DNA from: Microbulbifer okhotskensis
GTDB lineage: Bacteria; Pseudomonadota; Gammaproteobacteria; Pseudomonadales; Cellvibrionaceae
DNA: 64,000 bases
Reading direction: 5' to 3'
Assembly: GCF_023895975.1 (NCBI RefSeq)
Contig: NZ_JALBWM010000014.1
Span: forward strand, 1 to 64,000
Shown here: positions 35,861 through 46,103 of the stretch, piece by piece
Layout of the letters: each line of letters starts with the position of its first letter
Position numbering within the stretch: the stretch's first letter is position 1
The notes under the pieces: model-generated
What the model saw: the letters and a program-made list of their open reading frames with translations, nothing else
Databases searched by the model: none
Told to the model about the DNA's origin: nothing
Program-made: the position numbers and the translations under genes

Positions 35861-37652
35861 GTTGTTCCACTGAATCTTTGATTTGCAGGCGCTTCATCGC
35901 TGCCGGAATAATCTTGCTGTGGGGATTGAGTAGCAGGCCTTTCTTCCACACTGCCAGAGCCGCTTCGAGATCGCCTTGAGCCCAAAGCACTTCGCCAAGG
36001 TGCGCGGCAATTTCGTGATCGGGCAGTTTTTCCATAGCCTGTCGCAGATATTTTTCTGCGGCACTGTAATTGCCCAGACGGTACTCTATCCACCCCATAC
36101 TGTCGATAATGGCCGGGTCTTCTGGCTCGAGTTCGAGGGCGCGGCTAATCAGTTCATAGGCTTCGGTATGCCGGGATTTATCTTCAATCAGTTTGTAGCC
36201 GAGTGCATTGAGTACGGTGGCGTTATCGGGGTTTTTTTCCAGTAGGTTTCTGAGATCCTTTTCGAATTGCTGCGCATTGCCGAGTTGGTCGTGCAGTAAT
36301 GCCCGAGTGTACATTAAGCGGCCACTGGTACTATTGGTTTGCAGGGCTTGCTCCACCCGTTCAAGCGCTATGCTGGGCTCGCCGCTTTTACGAAGTATTT
36401 CGACCTCCATCAGGTAAAAATGTTCTTCTTGTTGTGGGTGTTTTTCTCTCAATGTATTAAACCAGTCCTGATTAACCCGATGTTGGCCCAGGCTTGCCAG
36501 TAACTCGGTGCCGCGAGTAATAGCTTCTACATAGTCGCTTCCGGGTCCCACTTTGCGGAAATGTTCGATGGCTTTAGAAAAATCCCCTGCTTTTACAGCA
36601 ATACCGCCCAGATAAAAATGCGCAGCTGACTCGTGCTGTTCTAATTCGAGCAGCTTTGCAAATAGCGATGTTGCCTCTTCCACCTGATTGGTCTCGTATT
36701 GAATTAGAGCCAGGGACAGAATCAGGTTGCCATCATTTGGGCGCTGGGCAACCAATTTGGCGAACTGTTGGCGTGCCAGGGTAAGATCCTCGCGGATTAA
36801 CAGGCGTGCATATTGCAGGCGCAGGCGGCTTTCCGAGGGGTGAATGCTGACAAGTCGCTCGAGCAGAGAGATGGCTTCTTTGCGTTTCCCCTGATCAACC
36901 AACAGGTGGCTCTCAAGCAGCGGTGCATCGAGTTGGTCTGGATGACGCTCCTGGATACGGCGCACCAGCGACAGGGCGTGCGAAAATTTCTTCTCGTCGC
37001 GCAGCACCATGACGTAACTGAGTACGACCTCATCGTCGAGGGGGTAATCTTTGGCCAGCCTGGAGAATTCTTGCCTTAATTGCTCGGTTAGTTGTTCGTG
37101 GGCAATGGCAGTTGCTGCGAGAGACTGCAGGGGGGGGCGGCCGCCGAGTTCAAGCGTTTTTTTCGCGTGGAGCAAGGCGGTTTGCAGTTTGCCCGCCAAG
37201 GTCAGTTCTGCGGTAAGGGCCAGTTGAGCTTCAGCATTTTGCGGTTCCAACTCCGCCCAGAGCTGAGCCGAACGCAAAGCGGCTTGGCGAGCGTTTAAAA
37301 AGCGTGCAATTCTGGTAGCGCGGGCAGCGACACCGGCATCTTTGGTGACTTCCGCCTGGTGGTAGTAATTGGCTAGGGCGACATCGTATTGTTCCCGGAT
37401 ACCGGCCACCTCAGCAACCAACAGGGTGTAAAAAGTGTCAATGGGAAAGGCCTTGGCCTCCGCTGGATTTGACTCCATGGTTTTCAGGCTGCGTGTTTCG
37501 ATAGTGGCGCCTGTCAGGCCTTCCTCTGGCGCCGCAGGGGCCTGGACCTGTGCACAGGCGGTTAGCGCCAAGGCGGTCAACAGGAGTGCTGAAAATTTGG
37601 CCAGTAGGCCGAACGGCATGCATGTGGAGTGTTTTGCGCGAGGTGGGAGCAT
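35844..37652 (-). CDS. TPR-repeat outer-membrane lipoprotein
   Basis: A 602-aa protein with a lipoprotein signal (Leu-Thr-Ala-Cys, Cys33) and about a dozen tetratricopeptide repeats filling residues 80-590, such as HFYLGGIAVKAGDFSKAIEHFRKVG and NALGYKLIEDKSRHTEAYELISRALELEPEDPAI. It corresponds to the uncharacterised PA4667 of Pseudomonas, next to lolB. It probably acts as a scaffold on the periplasmic face of the outer membrane. I start at the ATG at 37652, preceded by GGA eight bases away; the longer frame to 37805 has no binding site, and 37619 is another possible start. It diverges from hemA. Confidence 0.88.
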   Translation of the reverse strand: MLPPRAKHSTCMPFGLLAKFSALLLTALALTACAQVQAPAAPEEGLTGATIETRSLKTMESNPAEAKAFPIDTFYTLLVAEVAGIREQYDVALANYYHQAEVTKDAGVAARATRIARFLNARQAALRSAQLWAELEPQNAEAQLALTAELTLAGKLQTALLHAKKTLELGGRPPLQSLAATAIAHEQLTEQLRQEFSRLAKDYPLDDEVVLSYVMVLRDEKKFSHALSLVRRIQERHPDQLDAPLLESHLLVDQGKRKEAISLLERLVSIHPSESRLRLQYARLLIREDLTLARQQFAKLVAQRPNDGNLILSLALIQYETNQVEEATSLFAKLLELEQHESAAHFYLGGIAVKAGDFSKAIEHFRKVGPGSDYVEAITRGTELLASLGQHRVNQDWFNTLREKHPQQEEHFYLMEVEILRKSGEPSIALERVEQALQTNSTSGRLMYTRALLHDQLGNAQQFEKDLRNLLEKNPDNATVLNALGYKLIEDKSRHTEAYELISRALELEPEDPAIIDSMGWIEYRLGNYSAAEKYLRQAMEKLPDHEIAAHLGEVLWAQGDLEAALAVWKKGLLLNPHSKIIPAAMKRLQIKDSVEQHASDN

Positions 37653-37888
37653 AGATCGTTTCCATACGTTGTCGCTGAAGGAAAGCTGGATACAGTTGGC
37701 GTGTTTTAAACGATTATCGCCATATAATTCTAGCTGTGAATCGGGTTTCGAATGGGGGGGGCTTGGGGATCTGCACCAAATCGGCGGAGAATATAACTGG
37801 CTCATGCGCTTGCAAGGGAGGCGGCTGCCCGTGAAAATGCGCCCCTGTGCGGTTTCCGCCTATCAAGATTTAATGTTAACGGAAGTCT

Positions 37889-39166
37889 ATGCCAATTCTT
37901 ACCCTGGGTATCAACCACGATAGCGCGCCGGTGGAGGTGCGCGAACGGGTGGCTTTTGCTCCTGAGGTGATGCCGGGCGCACTGGGAGATGCGCGCGCAG
38001 CACTGGGTTGCCGCGAACTGGCAATCCTCTCGACCTGCAATCGCACTGAAATTTACGGTAGCGTGGAGGCAGAGCCGCTGCTGCAGTGGCTGTCGGAATA
38101 CCATCAGGTTCCGCTGGAGCAGCTGAAGAGCTGTGCCTATGTCTACAGCGAGGAGGAGGCCGTGCGCCATATGATGCGCGTCGCCTGTGGCCTTGACTCG
38201 TTAGTGCTGGGGGAGCCGCAGATTCTCGGGCAGATCAAGTCCGCCTACGCGGTGGCGCGGGAATCCGGCAGTGTTGGCAGCGAGTTGCACCGGGTCTTCC
38301 AGCGGGTATTTACTGTGGCTAAGAAGGTGCGTACCGAAACGGCCATTGGTGAAAACCCTGTCTCCGTTGCCTATGCCGCAGTTTCCCTGGCCTCACGCAT
38401 TTTTACTGACCTGAAAAAACAGACGGCACTGTTGATCGGTGCAGGAGAAACGGTTGAACTGGTCGCTCGCCACCTATTGGATCAGGGGGTCAAGCAGGTA
38501 ATTGTGGCCAATCGCACCCTAAGCCGCGCAGAATTGCTCGCAGAGAGCTTCGGTGCTGAGGCGATTTTACTTGCCGATATTCCCGAACATCTGGCGCGCG
38601 CGGATATTGTGATTAGCTCCACCGCCAGCCAGTTACCGATTCTGGGTAAGGGCGCGGTTGAATCGGCACTGCGCAAGCGCCGCCACAGGCCCATGTTTAT
38701 GGTGGATATTGCGGTACCACGGGATATCGAATCTGAAGTTGGAGAGCTTGACGATGTCTATCTCTACACGGTGGACGACCTGCGCGGAGTTATTGATGAG
38801 GGCAAGCGTTCCCGCGAGAAAGCGGCGGAGGCAGCTCGGGAAATTATTACTGCGGCCGCGGCTGAGTTTACCCAGGATAGCCGTTCTCTCGGAGCAGTGG
38901 ATAGCATCCGCAGCTATCGTCAGCGGGCGCAAAAAGTGAGTAGCGCCGAGCTTGAGCGGGTACTGCTACAGCTGGACAAGGGTGAGGACCCGCGACGGTT
39001 GATGGAGCAACTGGCTCGCTCTCTTACCAATAAATTAATTCATGCACCTACCGTCAGCCTGAAAAAAGCGACTGCGGAGGGCGACCTTGAGCGTTTGCGT
39101 ATCGCTCGCGAGATTGTCGGCTTGGATGATCTCACCGATATCGAATCAGAGAAAAAACAACAATGA
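37889..39166 (+). CDS. hemA: Glutamyl-tRNA reductase
   Basis: First committed enzyme of tetrapyrrole synthesis by the C5 route: reduces glutamyl-tRNA to glutamate-1-semialdehyde with NADPH. The nucleophile Cys50 is in [11 protein letters not shown], and the substrate motif [15 protein letters not shown] and the NADPH-binding segment [16 protein letters not shown] follow; the C-terminal dimerisation helix begins near residue 315. The ATG has CGGAAG just upstream. The last four bases overlap the prfA start. hemA-prfA-prmC is a widespread gammaproteobacterial operon. Confidence 0.97.
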   Translation: MPILTLGINHDSAPVEVRERVAFAPEVMPGALGDARAALGCRELAILSTCNRTEIYGSVEAEPLLQWLSEYHQVPLEQLKSCAYVYSEEEAVRHMMRVACGLDSLVLGEPQILGQIKSAYAVARESGSVGSELHRVFQRVFTVAKKVRTETAIGENPVSVAYAAVSLASRIFTDLKKQTALLIGAGETVELVARHLLDQGVKQVIVANRTLSRAELLAESFGAEAILLADIPEHLARADIVISSTASQLPILGKGAVESALRKRRHRPMFMVDIAVPRDIESEVGELDDVYLYTVDDLRGVIDEGKRSREKAAEAAREIITAAAAEFTQDSRSLGAVDSIRSYRQRAQKVSSAELERVLLQLDKGEDPRRLMEQLARSLTNKLIHAPTVSLKKATAEGDLERLRIAREIVGLDDLTDIESEKKQQ

Positions 39167-40245
39167 AAGAGTCGTTACTGAACAAACTGGACAATCTGCA
39201 GGAGCGCCATGAAGAAGTCTCTGCGCTGCTAGGTGATGCGGAAGTCATTGCCGATCAGAATCAGTTCCGTGATCTTTCGCGGGAATATGCTGAGCTGGAA
39301 GAAGTAGTCAAATGCTACGGCAGTTATAAGCAATTGCAGGAAGATATGGCTGCGGCGCGGGAGATGCTTCAGGAAAGTGATCCTGAAATGCGTGAAATGG
39401 CCAGGGAAGAACTGCGCGAGGCAGAAGCCCAGATTGAGCCTTTGGAGCGAGAGCTGCAAACGTTACTGCTTCCTCGCGACCCCAACGACAGAAAAAATGT
39501 ATTTTTGGAAATTCGCGCTGGAACCGGTGGCGATGAGGCTGCAATTTTCTCCGGTGATTTGTTCCGTATGTACTCCCGCTATGCAGAAAAGCAGGGTTGG
39601 CGCATAGAAATTGTCAGCGAAAATATCGGTGAACACGGCGGTTATAAAGAGATTATTACCCGCGTTGCCGGTGAGGATGTTTACGCAAAATTAAAGTTTG
39701 AATCCGGTGCGCACCGGGTGCAACGGGTTCCGGAAACCGAATCCCAGGGGCGCATCCACACCTCCGCTTGCACTGTGGCTGTGATGCCGGAGCCCGATGA
39801 GCGCGACGCAATTGAAATTAGCAAAGCCGACTTGCGTGTGGATACCTACCGTGCATCGGGAGCTGGTGGTCAGCACGTTAACAAAACCGATTCGGCGGTG
39901 CGCTTGACTCATATTCCCAGCGGTATTGTAGTGGAGTGCCAGGATGAGCGTTCCCAGCATAAAAACAAAGCCAAGGCGATGACGTTGCTGCAGGCCAAGC
40001 TCAATACTGAGCAGGAAAATGCAGCGGCTCAGGAAATTTCCGATGCCCGCAGGAGCCTGGTGGGCAGCGGTGATCGCTCAGAGCGAATCCGTACATACAA
40101 TTACCCTCAGGGCCGAGTTACCGACCACCGCATTGGTCTTACGCTCTATAAACTCGATGAGGTGATGCAGGGAGCACTCGCAGAAGTGGTCGGGCCCTTA
40201 CGCACCGAATACCAAGCGGATCAGTTGGCCGCATTAGGTCAGTAA
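39163..40245 (+). CDS. prfA: Peptide chain release factor 1
   Basis: Recognises UAA and UAG stop codons. The 360-aa protein has the codon-recognition tripeptide Pro190-Glu191-Thr192 (RF1 normally PxT) and the catalytic Gly235-Gly236-Gln237, which is methylated by PrmC, encoded next. Length and motifs match E. coli RF1 closely. ATGA overlap with hemA gives translational coupling. Confidence 0.97.
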   Translation: MKESLLNKLDNLQERHEEVSALLGDAEVIADQNQFRDLSREYAELEEVVKCYGSYKQLQEDMAAAREMLQESDPEMREMAREELREAEAQIEPLERELQTLLLPRDPNDRKNVFLEIRAGTGGDEAAIFSGDLFRMYSRYAEKQGWRIEIVSENIGEHGGYKEIITRVAGEDVYAKLKFESGAHRVQRVPETESQGRIHTSACTVAVMPEPDERDAIEISKADLRVDTYRASGAGGQHVNKTDSAVRLTHIPSGIVVECQDERSQHKNKAKAMTLLQAKLNTEQENAAAQEISDARRSLVGSGDRSERIRTYNYPQGRVTDHRIGLTLYKLDEVMQGALAEVVGPLRTEYQADQLAALGQ

Positions 40246-40293
40246 CCTCGAATTATTGCGCTGCCCAGGGCGGCGATGCCATAGGTTTCCCTC

Positions 40294-41121
40294 ATGACCA
40301 GCGTCAAGGAAAATATCGCGCGCTGCGCCGAGATAACAGCGAGCGACAGTGCGCGTCTGGATACAGAATTGTTGCTCGGCAGTGTGCTGGGTCGCGAGCG
40401 CACTTGGCTTTACACCTGGCCAGAATATGAGCTGACTGCTGTCGAACAGCAACGATTCGAACAATTGCTGCAACGCCGCCAAGCGGGGGAGCCAGTGGCA
40501 CATTTGATCGGTGAGCGCGAGTTTTGGTCGCTGCCGCTCAAAGTAGACCCATCAACTCTGATCCCTCGCCCAGATACTGAATTACTGGTAGAGACTGCGT
40601 TGGAATTTTTTCCCCAGCAAAGACTGCGGGTGTTGGACCTGGGCACCGGCAGTGGTGCTATTGCATTGGCATTGGCATCGGAAAAGCCTGCTTGGCAAAT
40701 TATTGCCGCAGAAAAATCACCCGCAGCTCTTGCCCTTGCTGAAGAGAATCGTCGCAGACTCGCCCTGAAAAATGTCGAGATGATCCAGAGTGATTGGTTT
40801 TCCAGTCTGGAGCAACAGCCTTTTTCCCTGATTGTGAGCAACCCTCCCTATATCGATGCCTCTGACCCCCATTTGGGTCAGGGGGATGTGCGCTTTGAGC
40901 CGCTCTCTGCTCTGGTGGCAGAGCGGCAGGGGTTGGCGGATATCGAGCATATTGCAGCAGTGGCTGGCGACTATCTGGAAGAGGATGGCTGGCTTATGGT
41001 TGAGCACGGCTGGCAGCAGGCCGACCGTGTGCGGGAAATCTTTACGGCAGTGGGATTTAAGGGGGTTGCCAGTCGTAGGGATTACTCCGGCTGGGAGCGG
41101 ATTACGTTAGGGCAAAAATAG
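40294..41121 (+). CDS. prmC: Release factor glutamine methyltransferase PrmC
   Basis: N5-methylates the GGQ glutamine of RF1 and RF2 with SAM. The 275-aa protein has an N-terminal helical bundle that recognises the release factor (1-85), motif I DLGTGSGAIA at residues 115-124 and the hallmark Asn183-Pro-Pro-Tyr186 that holds the glutamine. It sits 48 bases after prfA, whose product is its substrate. Confidence 0.96.
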   Translation: MTSVKENIARCAEITASDSARLDTELLLGSVLGRERTWLYTWPEYELTAVEQQRFEQLLQRRQAGEPVAHLIGEREFWSLPLKVDPSTLIPRPDTELLVETALEFFPQQRLRVLDLGTGSGAIALALASEKPAWQIIAAEKSPAALALAEENRRRLALKNVEMIQSDWFSSLEQQPFSLIVSNPPYIDASDPHLGQGDVRFEPLSALVAERQGLADIEHIAAVAGDYLEEDGWLMVEHGWQQADRVREIFTAVGFKGVASRRDYSGWERITLGQK

Positions 41122-41162
41122 ATTACTTAGGTAGCTGTCCTGGAATTCAACGGAGTGAGTGA

Positions 41163-42065
41163 ATGCACGATCACGTCCATCACCGCAATGGCAATGGGGC
41201 TTTGCGCCCGCTGATTATTGCACTGATCCTAACCTTGGGGTTTTCAATTGTCGAAGCGATAGGCGGCTGGTTGTCTGGCTCCTTGGCACTCCTCGGCGAC
41301 GCAGCCCATATGCTGACCGATACTTTCGCCCTGGCACTGGGGGCTATAGCCGCGGTGTTGGCGAAGAAGCCGGCTGACCGGGAGCTGTCTTTTGGCTGGG
41401 GGCGGGCAGAGGTCCTGGCAGCGGTTACTAACGGCTTGATCATGTTGCTGATAGTTGTCGGAATTTCCTTTATGGCCATCGATCGGTTACGCAATCCACA
41501 GCCGGTGCACGGCGGCACCGTAATGTTAATTGCGGCTGCGGGCCTGATGGTTAACATTCTGGCGGCGTGGGTTCTGTTGAAGGGTGAGCAGACCCTTAAT
41601 ATTCGTGGAGCCCTACTGCATGTAATGGGCGATATGCTGGGCTCTATCGCGGCACTGGCTTCCGGTGCGGTGATCTATTTCACCGGCTGGGTGCCTATCG
41701 ATCCCCTGCTTTCTCTGTTGATTAGTCTGTTAATTCTTTTTTCCTGTATCCGTTTGTTGAGGGATGCAGTGGATGTATTAATGGAGAGGGTGCCGAGAGA
41801 GCTCAGTTTGCCGGTAGTGGGTGAGACACTGGTGAATGTGACAGGCGTGCGTTCTGTACACGATTTGCATATCTGGCGCTTGGATTCCAGCACTATTTCC
41901 CTGTCCGCCCATATCGTGGTTGACGACTTACTGGCTTGGCCCAGGGTATTGGAGCGCTTGCGGGAAACCTTGGGTAAGCGCTTCGATATCGAGCATATCA
42001 CCCTGCAACCCGAACCTCTGGCAAAGCCTGAGGTGACCGTGGTTGATCGGGTTAGTGATAGATAA
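41163..42065 (+). CDS. Cation diffusion facilitator (Zn/Cd/Fe exporter)
   Basis: A 300-aa, six-helix CDF-family exporter that trades protons for divalent metals. It opens with a His-rich tail (MHDHVHH), and the metal site is visible in helices 2 and 5: LLGDAAHMLTD (Asp46/His49/Asp53) and HVMGDMLGS. The cytoplasmic C-terminal dimer domain (about 205-290) is present. It resembles ZitB/CzcD. Substrate by homology is zinc, but manganese or iron is possible. It is 41 bases after prmC and may ride on that transcript; it is convergent with the next gene, 9 bases away. Confidence 0.88.
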   Translation: MHDHVHHRNGNGALRPLIIALILTLGFSIVEAIGGWLSGSLALLGDAAHMLTDTFALALGAIAAVLAKKPADRELSFGWGRAEVLAAVTNGLIMLLIVVGISFMAIDRLRNPQPVHGGTVMLIAAAGLMVNILAAWVLLKGEQTLNIRGALLHVMGDMLGSIAALASGAVIYFTGWVPIDPLLSLLISLLILFSCIRLLRDAVDVLMERVPRELSLPVVGETLVNVTGVRSVHDLHIWRLDSSTISLSAHIVVDDLLAWPRVLERLRETLGKRFDIEHITLQPEPLAKPEVTVVDRVSDR

Positions 42066-42074
42066 GGTACGAAT

Positions 42075-43544
42075 TTACTCCTCTCCTTCAGTCGGTGCCT
42101 GGGTAGTATTTGGAGTGGCGGGTGCTTTGCTCTGGGATTTGTCCGCCACCGACTCCTCTGCCACCACTTCCTGCGGCGAACTGATTTGCTCCTGGGGTGC
42201 CTGTAGGCCGATATGATAGGCGGCGAAACCTGGCTGCACGACCTGATTCAGGGCCATACCGAGAATGCGGCCGTTGTGTTTCGAGCGAATTTCCGTGCGC
42301 ACATTGGTGATCGGATTGGTGACAGTACCCAAAAGATCCCCTTTGCGTACAAATTCCCCCAGTTGTACTTCACTGAAAATAACCCCGCCGGTCGAAGTCC
42401 GCTGCCAGGTGGAGGTGTAATAGACGGGCTCTGGGTCTCCCCAGAGGCGAAATTTGCTTACCATGCCCAGTTGGTTGAGCAGGGTGCGGATACCTTTCAC
42501 GCTGTGGCTTACCGATAATTCGTCGAGCACCATGGGGGCTCCGGCTTCCAGAGTGACGGTGGGGATGCCGGCCTCGACGGCGGCGCGGCGCAGAGTGCCT
42601 TTGGCTCCAGCGCTGTGCAGCACGACTGTTGACCCGAAACCCTGGGTCATTTTAACCACTTTAGGATTGCTCAGATCACCGCGCAGCTGCGGTAAATTGG
42701 TGCGGTAAAAAGAACCGGTATGCAGGTCCACGACCGCGTTGCAGCGGCTGATGACTTCGTGGAAAAACGAATTGGCAATTCGCGAAGCAGAGGAGCCATC
42801 GGGGTCGCCGGGAAAATGTCGGTTTAAATCGCGTCTATCGGTTAGGTAGCGGGAGCCTCGATGAAAGCCCTGCAAGTTTACGATGGGGACGCCAATAACA
42901 GCGCCGCTCAAGTGGTCGGCGTCGAGGTCGTACATCACTCTTCGCACTGTCTCCACGCCATTCAGTTCATCGCCGTGTACTGCGGCAGTGAGACATAATA
43001 CTGGGCCGGGCTTGGCTCCATTGACCACCAATACCGCAGTAGGGCTGTAGACGCCTTCAAAATGTTGGCTGGGCGACCAGGCCAGACGCGTAGAGGTAGC
43101 GGGGGGAATTTCCGCTCCGAGTAAGCGCAGTGGCTTGGCGATTTTTCCCGGTACCAGGGAAATTGTGCCGGGTTCTGGCAGTTCAGCTTGCGCGTTTACT
43201 GCTTTCGTCTCAGCTACTGCTGCGGGCGCAGTTTCGTCTTTTGCCACGGGCTGCGGGTCCAGCTCCTGAATAGGCTGATCCAGTTGCAGGTTTTCTGCCT
43301 GCGGTAGAGAAATGTCCTCAGCGCTGTCTGCTGCCCTTGGAGTGTTTGCCGCTGCGGGTTTTACGCCGGCAGGGGGCCCCAGTTCGGTAATTACTGGCTG
43401 ATCTAGCTGCAGGTTGGTTGCTTGGGGTACCGCTTCTTTTTGCGCGGCGCTAGTGTCGTCAGTCCCTAGAGCCTGGGTAGATGTCAGTAGCAGGGCGAGG
43501 CTCAACAGGCGTCGGGCCCTTTGGCGGGATAGGCGCGGGGTCAT
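42075..43544 (-). CDS. Exported succinylglutamate desuccinylase/aspartoacylase family protein
   Basis: A 489-aa zinc carboxypeptidase-fold protein (M14-related AstE/AspA family). A signal peptide (about residues 1-27) shows it is exported. Zinc ligands are His190 and Glu193 (in AAVHGDELNG) and His275 (VVDLHTG). The catalytic domain spans about 160-390 and is followed by a C-terminal beta domain like a biotinyl/lipoyl fold (EFVRKGDLLGTVTNP). Between the signal peptide and the catalytic domain is a 120-residue Pro/Ala/Glu-rich linker holding two copies of an ATNLQLDQP-type motif (about 42-56 and 83-96). The tail is also Pro/Thr/Glu-rich. The substrate in the periplasm is unknown. Confidence 0.85.
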   Translation of the reverse strand: MTPRLSRQRARRLLSLALLLTSTQALGTDDTSAAQKEAVPQATNLQLDQPVITELGPPAGVKPAAANTPRAADSAEDISLPQAENLQLDQPIQELDPQPVAKDETAPAAVAETKAVNAQAELPEPGTISLVPGKIAKPLRLLGAEIPPATSTRLAWSPSQHFEGVYSPTAVLVVNGAKPGPVLCLTAAVHGDELNGVETVRRVMYDLDADHLSGAVIGVPIVNLQGFHRGSRYLTDRRDLNRHFPGDPDGSSASRIANSFFHEVISRCNAVVDLHTGSFYRTNLPQLRGDLSNPKVVKMTQGFGSTVVLHSAGAKGTLRRAAVEAGIPTVTLEAGAPMVLDELSVSHSVKGIRTLLNQLGMVSKFRLWGDPEPVYYTSTWQRTSTGGVIFSEVQLGEFVRKGDLLGTVTNPITNVRTEIRSKHNGRILGMALNQVVQPGFAAYHIGLQAPQEQISSPQEVVAEESVADKSQSKAPATPNTTQAPTEGEE

Positions 43545-43664
43545 TAGGCACTCCGGTCAACTTCAACTATCGGGATGTGCCGGAGGGCCTTGTGTCCGGC
43601 ACGGGTTGGGACTTGGAGCGCCAGTATAGTCAAAGCGTTCCCTGGGAATGTGATACACGCCGAA

Positions 43665-45098
43665 TTACGCGTATCCATAGGCCCGTTTAATCGCCCTGCG
43701 GCTGGTCCGCCAAAAGCGGAAACCGAGCAGAATAGAGGCGACCCCCAGCCCGATACAGACTCCGGCCCAGTAGCCATATACTCCCCAAAAATTCTCTCCC
43801 AACCAATAGGCGCTGGAAAGTCCCACCAGCCAGTAAGAGAAAAGCTGGATACACATGGGCGCCCCCGTATCTTTGTATCCGCGCAGTGCGCCCCAAGTCA
43901 TGGCCTGGGCGACATCTACCAGCTGAAAAGCGGCGCAGAGCAGTAGCAGGTTAGTTGCCACTGCGATAATTTCTGTGTTGCTGGTATAGGCCTGCACGAA
44001 CAGGGTGCGCAGGGTAATCAGTAGTATTCCCGTCCCCAATGCATAAATAACGCCGCTGCCGATACCCACCTTGCCACAGAAGCGTGCGCGCTTTGGCCGC
44101 CCCTGCCCGAGAAGTTGGGCGGTGCGAATGCTTAGCGCTTGGGCCAAAGCCAGGGCGACCAAATAAAATACGGAGCCGACACTCATACCTATCTGATGGG
44201 CGGCGACAATAGCGGCGCCATAGGGGGCGAGTAGTATGGTGAGGCTGGCAAAAAAGGTTACTTCGCTGGCAGCGCCTACGCAGATAGGCAGGCCTACGGC
44301 CAACAGGTGTCGCAGAGTCGGCCAATGGGGGCGTGGCGGAATTAGCTTCAGTCTCAAGGTGTGGTATACGGGATCATTGTTGGCGTGCCAGAAAAGTGCC
44401 AGTGCGATCAGGCAGCTGACCGCAGCCGTAGCCCAGCCGCACCCGGCGCCACCCATCGCGGGTATGGGGCCGGCACCGAATACAAGAAGAATATCCAGCG
44501 GGATATTTAAAATCGCTGCGGTGATATAGATACGCATTACTGGGCGAACTTGCCCCATACCTTCGCAGTAGCCGCGCAATGCAGTGCCCAGAGCAAAGGG
44601 CAGAGTACCCACGGTGAGAGCCAGGACATAGCCTTCCAAAACCTGGCGAACAGGTTCTTCTGTATCGATCCAATGGCTCCAGATCGGAACAGCAAGTAAT
44701 GCCGAAACGACGATAATACCGCCTATCAGGGCAATCCATAGGGCTTGCAGCAATTGCTTGGAGCAGCCTTCTTCGTCTCGCCCGCCGCGCAGGTGAGCGA
44801 CCACGGGTGAAATCGCAGCGAGTAACCCAATCAAGGTGACCGCGCAAACTGCCCAGATGCTCGACCCCAAAGCCAGTCCGGCCAAATTGACCTCGCCGGC
44901 GCGCCCGGCCACCAGAGTATCGACAACGCCCATGCTGACCACTGCGAGGTTGCTGACCACCAACGGACCTCCCAGGGTAGTCAGGTGCGACAATTCGGTC
45001 TTGGTGGCGTTCCGGTAAAACTTGAACAAGGGGAAACCCAGGCTGTTGTCACTTGCGTTGGTGGATGATTGTGGGGTTTGGGCTAATTTCGACAACAA
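43665..45098 (-). CDS. MATE family multidrug/Na+ efflux transporter
   Basis: A 477-aa, twelve-helix MATE exporter of the NorM type that expels cationic drugs using Na+ or H+. Two six-helix halves are visible (about residues 40-250 and 265-470), with the family signature ALRGYCEGMGQVRPVMR at the end of helix 4-5 and ALRGYKDTGAPM in the second half. The start is a TTG at 45098, preceded by AGGA about nine bases away. The 3' tail ends with a basic stretch. It is the second gene of the minus-strand group; the real inducing substrate is unknown. Confidence 0.88.
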   Translation of the reverse strand: MLSKLAQTPQSSTNASDNSLGFPLFKFYRNATKTELSHLTTLGGPLVVSNLAVVSMGVVDTLVAGRAGEVNLAGLALGSSIWAVCAVTLIGLLAAISPVVAHLRGGRDEEGCSKQLLQALWIALIGGIIVVSALLAVPIWSHWIDTEEPVRQVLEGYVLALTVGTLPFALGTALRGYCEGMGQVRPVMRIYITAAILNIPLDILLVFGAGPIPAMGGAGCGWATAAVSCLIALALFWHANNDPVYHTLRLKLIPPRPHWPTLRHLLAVGLPICVGAASEVTFFASLTILLAPYGAAIVAAHQIGMSVGSVFYLVALALAQALSIRTAQLLGQGRPKRARFCGKVGIGSGVIYALGTGILLITLRTLFVQAYTSNTEIIAVATNLLLLCAAFQLVDVAQAMTWGALRGYKDTGAPMCIQLFSYWLVGLSSAYWLGENFWGVYGYWAGVCIGLGVASILLGFRFWRTSRRAIKRAYGYA

Positions 45099-45256
45099 AT
45101 TAATCCTGTTAAATGCTCCGCAGTGCGCAGTTGCAGCTGAAACAGGCGCTGAGCCGGGTATTTGGAAAAGCTTTCAACTTACTTGGGGCGGGCGGGGCGT
45201 TACTGCAAAAAGGCCCGACATTCTACGGCACGAATAGCTCTGTAGCCCAGTGCTAA

Positions 45257-46006
45257 TTAAAGGGATTCCGCAAGAAGTTTGGCCACCAGTTGGGGCCTAT
45301 TGATTATGCAGTCATGGTTCATCTTCACTTCCCGGTATCGCCAGCCACGAAACTGCCTGGCTTTTCGGCTGCTGTATACCGCTGGCGGGTACTGTGGCTG
45401 GGTGCAGTGGATGAAGGTACATGGCGGTCCGTCTTCAGGTTTCCGCCGAAGGTGAATAGGGTCGAGCAGGGTTTTCATTGGGTGTGGGGTCATCCGGCGC
45501 TTCAGCCATTGAATATCCTCGGGCTCAGTCACTCCCAACAGGCCTGGCTCTGGGGGCATCATACAAATAGTGCCATCTATCTTTCTTGCTTGTTTCAACC
45601 TTTCCTGCAAAGTGCCCTCGGGGAGCTGGATACTAAAAGGCTGGTCCGGTTCAGGTATTGCTCCGTCGAGATAGACCAGTCGCCGAATCCGTCCCGGTAG
45701 TGCATCGGCGGCACCGGCTGCTGCCATGCCGCCAAAGCTGTGCCCCACCAGAACCACCTGCTGTAGCTCCCGATACACAATCACATTGATCAGGTCTTGA
45801 ATAAACGTGCTCAGCCCGATGTCGGGTGAAAGAAGGTGTCTGCGCTCCCCCAAGCCGGTTTGGGTCGGCGTAAAGACCTGGTGCCCGAGATTTTGCAGGT
45901 ATCTGGCTACTTTGGCCCAGCACCAGCCTCCATGGAAAAGGCCGTGAACCAGTACGTACGTTTCTCCCACCTGATGACTCTCCAGCTGACCGCACTGTGC
46001 AAGCAT
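45257..46006 (-). CDS. Alpha/beta hydrolase
   Basis: A 249-aa cytoplasmic hydrolase with the nucleophile elbow Gly-His-Ser90-Phe-Gly-Gly, an oxyanion-region HGLFHGGWCW at residues 21-30, and a candidate catalytic His in KMNHDCIINRP near the C-terminus. The layout (small cap, HG near the start) resembles the methylesterase/salicylate-esterase-like group (as MES/hydroxynitrile lyase types). Its substrate is not known. Starts at ATG 46006 and diverges from the DoxX gene. Confidence 0.82.
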   Translation of the reverse strand: MLAQCGQLESHQVGETYVLVHGLFHGGWCWAKVARYLQNLGHQVFTPTQTGLGERRHLLSPDIGLSTFIQDLINVIVYRELQQVVLVGHSFGGMAAAGAADALPGRIRRLVYLDGAIPEPDQPFSIQLPEGTLQERLKQARKIDGTICMMPPEPGLLGVTEPEDIQWLKRRMTPHPMKTLLDPIHLRRKPEDGPPCTFIHCTQPQYPPAVYSSRKARQFRGWRYREVKMNHDCIINRPQLVAKLLAESL

Positions 46007-46103
46007 AGATGCGCTTTGCCATGCCCTACTTCGGGTTGAGTGTAAGAGTTAGCGGAATCGCTCGACTAAAGTGAACAAAGACACTGATGAGAGAGTGATT
46101 TAA

